DNA of 64,000 nt, taken from the NCBI RefSeq assembly GCF_022539665.2, contig NC_081334.1, positions 744,001-808,000 on the forward strand, in the 5' to 3' direction. Positions 57,882 to 64,000 of this stretch are shown in pieces; position 1 is the stretch's first letter, and each line of letters starts with the position of its first letter. A model generated the notes under the pieces. The model did no database searches. It saw nothing but the letters and a program-made list of their open reading frames with translations, and was not told the origin of the DNA. This stretch comes from Daphnia carinata (taxonomy: Eukaryota; Arthropoda; Branchiopoda; Diplostraca; Daphniidae). The position numbers and the translations under genes were made by a program.

Positions 57882-60800
57882 CTATTTGATGAACGCTTCG
57901 GGTGGGATCTGATTGGCAGCTTTCAGCTCGGTGAAAACAAAGGCGGCCCGATCGAAAACCCATCCATTTTCCTCCAAACACCTTTGAATCAATGACATGA
58001 AGTGTTATTATTCCCTTGCCTCAGATATCAATCAATCATGATTCATTATAAAATGGAACTTACTTTAACGACCATGTCGTATTCATCCCAGATTGCTCGG
58101 AAAACGATGCCACCATTTGCTGCTGAAGGACTGGATCTATTACGCTAGCACTCGTTTGTGGTTCGGGAACTGGCAAAGCAGCAGGTAAAGATGGAGCCGG
58201 AATTGCCGCAGGGACATTAGGTTCTATTGGAGTAGGGAAAAAGAACATAATAAGAGCTGTAATCAAAGGGTGCCGCAAAGCAGCGTTCCACGATATGAAA
58301 ACCAACCCTTGAAAGACGCTTTCATTTGTTCAGGGGTTGCGCACGTAATGTGAATTTGCTCATTAACGATGCAAAATCCCCCACCAGAACTTGGAATGAT
58401 GACGAATATCCGTTGAAACCAACGTACATGAGAATGCCTCTCAGTTCGCTCACGGAAAATACCCGTCACGGACATCACAATAAGGTGGTTCTAGTTTAAC
58501 ACAAAAACACACAGCCGTTTCACTTTCACTGGACAGTTAGCGGACTACACAATAATATAGTTTAAATTTCATACCGATGAGACAGGTACATCCACCACTA
58601 GACTACTCGGGTCGTGCAAAGTCTTGGGTAATTTGGATAAAAAGGAAACTATGTCGACTTTGCCTTGTTGAAGCAGCCGAAATCGACGTTGGACATCGTC
58701 GACTCGCTTGAGATTGCGACTGTCTTTCATGTACGCGTCCAACCTTTTTCAAGATTAATTAGACCACATGGGTGGAAAATAAAATTTTAAATAAGGAATT
58801 GTGTCCTTATTTTCTCGACCGTATTAAAAATACCTGGCGGATGCACTTGCTGACTGTCCCGGTGGATAAGAACATGTCATTGACATCGTGGCAGAATCAT
58901 AGTATGCATTTAAAAGGGGTTGACGGTCATCCGAGTCATACACGGTGAGATATTGTTCCAAGAACACGAGAACTATCTGGCGTGCCTCGTCTGAAACGAA
59001 CCAGCTACCACTGGATGGTGGCAATGATACGTCCTCTGTCCCAATATCAAAGGAAATTACTGGAGGCAGGGCAACGCCATCCTGGGGAAAAACGCAATAT
59101 TAGTCAACTCAAACAATTTTTTTTTTAAATTTATCACAACTTGCCAATTTCATTAACTTGGGGAAGCGTTTCCTTACGGCGCTGAAATCCAAGCCACGAT
59201 TCCGTTACGAAAGTTGAATGTGGGTCCCAAAAATAAACAAAACACAGATCAGCAAGCATGTACAAAAAGTTGAAAGTTCCATGCACTGCTATAAAACAAT
59301 TTGAAGTCCCCCCCCCCGTTCCCTTCTCAAAGGAAGTGCCCGATGACCGATGGCGTGCAAGACCAAAATCGAAGTGTAGCGGCGTGACGAAAAGATGAGT
59401 TCGATTGAAACATTGATATGGCCTAACAGTAAACAAGATTATCGATTGCATTGAGCTCGACCGTAACTTCATAAAAATTTAGAACGAACTGGAAAAGCCA
59501 ATTGAACATTTGGACTAGATTTACAATTCCAATGCGATCAAAGGGAGCTATGAAACCTGCGTAATTTTTGATAAGGAGAAAGCGCTTATTACTACGACTT
59601 GAAAAAAAGACAAATACAATAAATAATTGACGGACATTGGACCAATGGGAAGAGAAGATGGCGGAGGGAGTGTTGGATTTGTGCACAATCGAGAAATACG
59701 GCGAAAGTTTCTTGCAATACATCATTCAGCAGTCTTCTGATTTTTTTTTTCGTGATGAGTTGTAAATCAAACAGAAAAAGTCGAGCACGTTGATGAGATG
59801 TTTTCGGCTGGTGGTCGTGGATCCATTCACTTTGCTAGATTCTTCGGCATACCATCCGTTTCTCGGTATCTCAACGTGCATCTTCATGTGCAGCGAAAAA
59901 CCACCAAAATTTTCGGGCCGATTTGGTGTGACTCAGCACACAATAAGTGGGTGATAATGGTACTTTTTTTTTTTTTCAAAATTCCAAATTAGTTCTGATG
60001 CAGCTTCAGTCGAACAGACAAAAGATGATCCACAACTTGGATTTCCGTTAGACGTTTTCATGTATCGACGGTCTTCACAGACTTGTGCTTGTAGAATGTT
60101 GATGGATGTACTCAATGCTGAATCTGGTTGAGTAGGCAAGCGAACAGTAGCTCGCCTAATTTGCTAATGGTATCATTTTCCATGTGATGATACATCCTTC
60201 TTCGGTCTTATCCTTCCATGTTTTTGCACAAATGTGAGTGAAGACTGCTGCACGTAGTGGGGAATTGGGAGGATTTGCTTTTTAGGACAGTAACAACGGA
60301 GAACATTTTAGAGAGAGAAAAAAATAAAATACTAGAACTTTCTCAACTATTAAAGTTTTGACCAAAATCAGTTTAAGACCTTATGTGGAAGAGAAACCAT
60401 TGTTACAGACTCTACATTTTAGATAAGGGGGAAAAAAATAGTCGAGCGCAAAGCAATCGGTGTTCAATTCGTAAACTTTTAAATCGAAGATGCCAGTCGG
60501 TCTTCATCTGATTTACGGGAATGAAATCAAGTTAAGACTCCTTTCAACGCTGTTGCACTTTCGGAATGTGTTGTCTTTTTACAAACAAGCACAGCTTTGC
60601 ATCGTTCATCGGACCTTCTGTCAAAATCCATCGGTGATAACAGAATGCAGTCACGAACGAATGTTTCTAAGCACCTAAACACTCGAACGAGTTTCCAGAG
60701 CGTCACGGTTGGATATAAAATCCTTTCATCGTCGTCACTTGAACTAAAACGGCGTATACTAATCTGGATAACATTACCTTATATAACTGCTTTGGTCAGT

Positions 60801-62191
60801 GAAACGATCGCAAAGAGGGTTTTGATTAAGAATCAATTCTTCTAATTTCAATCCCTGTAAACGATCAAGTGAAGTTATTTGGCCAAGCTTGTTGCTGCCC
60901 AAATTCATAGATTTCAGGCACGCCGCTTTCGTCAGTAACGGTTTCATTTGATCCACACTATAGATTTTGTTATTGGACAAATCTATAGCCTGGACGTCTG
61001 GTATATGCTCCCCAATAATTTGCATTACTGATTGCATGACATTTTCTCGACTAAGGGGCGTATAATAATCTGTGCATAGTTCTGTAAGATAAGAGAAAAA
61101 GAATGTCACCAAATAGCCAAAATTTTCAACAAATCTAAAAACAACCTTCATCCAAATGAAACTGAGTAAGGTTCAATGTTTTCGTAAGGGGATCATAGCG
61201 ACGGCTCATAACTTGTTTAATTTTTTCCTTTAACTCTTCATTGATTGGTAGGCTAGGTGCTGGACTCCACTTTACTAGAATGATTAACTGAAAGGATTGA
61301 GAATGGTTAGTATTGTTAAAATCTGCTTGTATGCGGCTATCACCTTGAAACCATCATGTAACGTAATTTGCTTGTTTAACGTGGATAACGCCTCAGCTGC
61401 AGATGAGTCTTCAATGTAGAATACAGCATTGTTCCCTTCAACGTGATACTAATAATAAAACTATTTAAGAACTTTACTTTGTGAAAAAAATTTTACAGAT
61501 TACATATATTGGAATGAATGCTACTTTGGAAGCATTAAGCAAAGTTTTGAGGATGAAATCTTTTTCAAACCTCTTTCCTTGGGGAATCTATTAATCAGAA
61601 GGTTAGAATTACTAAGGGTTATTCTCAAACTAGTAGGATAAATGTTATAGACCGTGACTTTACTCCAGGAGGAGCCCCCTCTGGAACTTTGTTGTGGTCT
61701 TGTATGGTTACTTTTCCTTCCTCCAGGTCTAGAATATGGGGCACTGTCAAAGGGGAAAACATACATGACACATATATGTAAATAAGTCTGGAATTAGTAA
61801 TCATTTTGTTACTGTCTAGAATGAGAGTCTCCATGTGATGAACTTCCCGCCATATCAATATCTTGCTGTTCAATAATTCTTTGTAATCTAGTGTTTTCCA
61901 CAGGTCTGGAACGATTTCGATCAATTCTACCACTCTTGAAACTCGAGCGCAATTTTTGTTTTTCTGAAGCTTCACGATTATCATGATCTGCAATAAAATA
62001 CAGACTGTTAAATCACTAATCTGAGTATAACCAGTGATGATATTTTAGTTGGGGAAACAAAATCATAATTCATACAAAATTTTTAGATTTAACTTACTAT
62101 AATAATTTTTTTCATTTTGGACCATACTATCTTCAATGAACCTATCGGTTCTCCTATTGCTGGGTTTTCCTCGATGAAATCCTTTAGGCAT
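57882..62191 (-). CDS. nxf1: Nuclear RNA export factor 1 (NXF1/TAP)
   Basis: Thirteen exons join in phase to 625 aa (human NXF1 has 619): 62098-62191, 61813-61987, 61653-61728, 61504-61587, 61344-61448, 61146-61287, 60778-61081, 59145-59181, 58834-59081, 58575-58743, 58307-58490, 58064-58223, 57882-57981. Order: basic Arg-rich N-terminus (1-110), RRM (111-178, WSKVTIPQGKRFEKDF and NNAVFYIED), leucine-rich repeats (226-339, AIDLSNNKIY, LKLEELILNQNPLCD), NTF2-like domain (340-540, FLEQYLTVYDSDDRQPLLNA) and a UBA-like TAP-C end (EQSGMNTTWSLKCLEENGW). The protein carries bulk mRNA through nuclear pores together with NXT1/p15. Introns are short apart from a 1.6-kb one before the 37-nt exon; the intron after that exon is GC-AG. 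Divergent from MSH5. Confidence 0.93.
59182..60777 (-). other. nxf1: Long NXF1 intron (cassette-intron position)
   Basis: 1,596 nt between the LRR exon and a 37-nt exon; donor GTAATG, acceptor ATTTCAG. In transcript sense it holds two A runs (about 59737-59748 and 59962-59975). As I recall, NXF1 genes of flies and vertebrates have a retained intron directly before a 37-nt exon at this place in the protein, and in vertebrates it contains a constitutive transport element. The size of the following exon and the position match. No other gene is seen inside. Confidence 0.6.
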
Positions 62192-63470
62192 TCTTAGAGT
62201 TGTGAAGCTCAGCTGACAACAGCCAAACTGTAAGACAAAGCAATTATCTCAATATAAGTAATAATAACAATCATCACACTGGATTCTTACTAGAAATTTT
62301 TGTAAATAGCTGAGGCTAACAAACCAACTAGATTGCTAGTAAATGAGGTTTCACGAAGAGTGTGAAAAAAACGTGCAACAACTGCGTAGCGTAACAAAAC
62401 CAAAGATGCAGTCAGGGTATGCCCTACAGCAGCAACTTTCTTTGCCAATGCAACTTCGTCTGCAGCAGTATTGTCAATTTTAAAAAAGCGAGCTCTCACG
62501 GCTACTCGGACAGTCAGGCTGCACCCTACACGGCCAAACCTTCCTCAACTGCACGTACTGTACAAGTAAAAATTTTCAAACTCTGGCTCAAAGAAAGAGA
62601 GCATAGAATTCCTATTTATAATACTATTTGTACTGTTATGGTGTCATCAGTTTCTGTTAATTGATTAGCTAATGTGATACATGAACCAGTAGATAATCGA
62701 TGACTGAACAATCCCGTTATTAAACGAGCATATACCGAGGAACGTTGTAGAACAGCTTTGGCTTTTGGGTACAGGGAACTATGAAGCCTGAATCTGTGTA
62801 CGAAATGGCGCCTTTTAGAAAACACCCATCTCGTTCACAATGTTTCCATGTTTTATTTTTGTTTTGTTTTTTTCGCTCAAAACTGCCACCTGTTGCCGAC
62901 TTTGGAATACCCCCTCCGTTTTCCCTTATCAAATAGCAAACGTTGTTCTTCGCTGTTAAACGCCTCCGTATGCGCTCCTTTAGTCATGGTTTCACATTGC
63001 GAGCTGACAGACCTGACCAACTTCGTTACCCCTAGTGGCGAACTCCTGGTGACACAGCAATTTGTAGGGTCAAATGTGCTCACTTCCATGCTTTGACCGC
63101 TAATAGCTTTCGTTAACTACTTTTCCGGCAGTGATAACTCAAGCTCATATTAAGTTTGTGTACTTCATCTTATTTTTCTCGTTTTTTTATAGAGCCTTGT
63201 CGATCTTCTATTTTAAAAATCCAAATTCAATTCGCCTCTGCAATGTGCGATTAATTTACTATTGGCTCAAGCTGTGGTTCACACGTGAAGACGACAAATT
63301 GAGGCTTAAACGATCAGATTTCCATGAAATGGACCTTATATATGTAACCCACTTAGAATCATAGTTCTCAATCAGTTCTAAAAATAATTTGGTATTGGCC
63401 CACTGATGTTATAAAACCATTACATTTAACATTTATATTATGAAACACAACAGGAATTCAAAAATTGGAA
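62192..63470. promoter_or_regulatory. Divergent intergenic region NXF1/MSH5
   Basis: About 1.28 kb between the two start codons. A likely NXF1 5' UTR intron ends at an acceptor TTACAG (near 62232), with a donor GTAAGAATCC near 62291. A minus-strand frame upstream of that donor (62290-62560) is open for about 85 codons without an ATG; it is either 5' UTR or part of an unrecognised small gene. No TATA box is obvious, as expected for housekeeping-type promoters. Confidence 0.45.
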
Positions 63471-64000
63471 ATGAACACTGGAGACACACCAATTTTTCAT
63501 GGCAAACAGAAAAGTGACCAGAAAGAATCATCTGGTGATCTCCCATCATCTTATCTTTCAGATATCCCTTGTACTACAAGTGTTTGTGATGATGATACAG
63601 CTTCTGAAAAAAAGCAGGTTTGAGTATTATGTTTTTTCAGAGTCATTTCGTTTTAGTGCAATTGGAATGGTCACTTTTAGGTGATTCTTTCCATTGCCTG
63701 GTGGTGTGGAAAACTGGGAGCTGCCTATTATGACATTGAGTCCCATGAGGTAAGGTTTCTTTATGCACTATTAAAAACATGAATTAACAAAATTGCATGA
63801 AAACATTTGACCCAATCTTATGTAAAATTTGTATGGTTCTACAGCTCCATGTAATTCCAGATGTGGTGGAAAGTTCCTCAGATGCATCTGTATTGCAGGG
63901 ATTATTTTTCCAGTTGCAACCACACACTCTCATTGTCAAACATAATTTGGAAGAAAAGCAAATGGCTAAGATTTTCCAGTTATTGGTATTGATCTTACAT
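63471..64000 (+). CDS. msh5: MutS homolog 5 (MSH5), N-terminal part
   Basis: Exons 63471-63617, 63681-63749 and 63845 to the window end, all in phase, encode the first ~120 residues. After a polar leader comes QVILSIAWWCGKLGAAYYD, then ELHVIPDVV and LQPHTLIVKHNLEEKQM, which fit the connector-like start of MSH5 (human form: LGIAYYD and a matching PD motif). MSH5 pairs with MSH4 to stabilise meiotic crossover intermediates. The ATPase part lies beyond the window. Identification comes from a short conserved stretch, so another MutS homolog is possible though less likely. Confidence 0.75.

Overview
The window is animal nuclear DNA, most likely from a branchiopod crustacean of the Daphnia type. 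The evidence is arthropod gene content (jelly belly, sevenless, a clip-domain serine protease homolog), many short GT-AG introns of about 50-110 nt, AT-rich spacers and very many A/T homopolymers of 10-19 nt. No long single-exon coding region exists apart from the first exon of jelly belly, so the genes were built by joining exons by phase and homology. All exon borders given are read from the sequence; none was tested with transcripts.

Layout. 1-10185: no gene recognised, only low-complexity DNA and microsatellites. 10186-17695 (+): a jelly belly (Jeb/HEN-1) orthologue in three exons, a secreted ligand with one LDL-receptor class A module. 17696-21495: no gene seen. 21496-25536 (+): a complete 14-exon voltage-sensing phosphatase (VSP/TPTE type). 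26934-29025 (+): a clip-domain serine protease homolog with a TATA box and a catalytic Ser replaced by Gly. 29280-41215: a block of about 330-bp repeats interrupted by two nested TA-flanked inverted-repeat elements. 41626-53571 (-), with a probable first exon at 56198-56299: sevenless/ROS1-type receptor tyrosine kinase, 33 supported exons. 57882-62191 (-): nuclear RNA export factor NXF1, 13 exons. 63471-64000 (+): the 5' part of MSH5, cut by the window end and divergent from NXF1.

The most unusual part is the nested element at 29944-40910. The inner element (35779-40774) is a near-palindrome with arms of about 2.2 kb. Each arm carries the same five-exon gene of unknown family; the right copy is intact (169 codons) and the left copy is frameshifted. 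The loop of about 510 nt holds three tRNA-like sequences. The outer element has the same type of ends, two inverted copies of the same ~430-bp module, and two further tRNA-like sequences in its loop. The shared plan (TIR, gene, module, tRNA-like loop, inverted module, TIR) looks like a defined family of mobile element that I cannot assign to a named superfamily.

The host genes have no obvious common pathway. Jeb is the ligand of ALK and Sevenless is the ROS1 relative of ALK, but the known Sevenless ligand (Boss) is different, so I treat this neighbourhood as chance. NXF1 and MSH5 share a divergent intergenic region of about 1.3 kb that probably holds both promoters.
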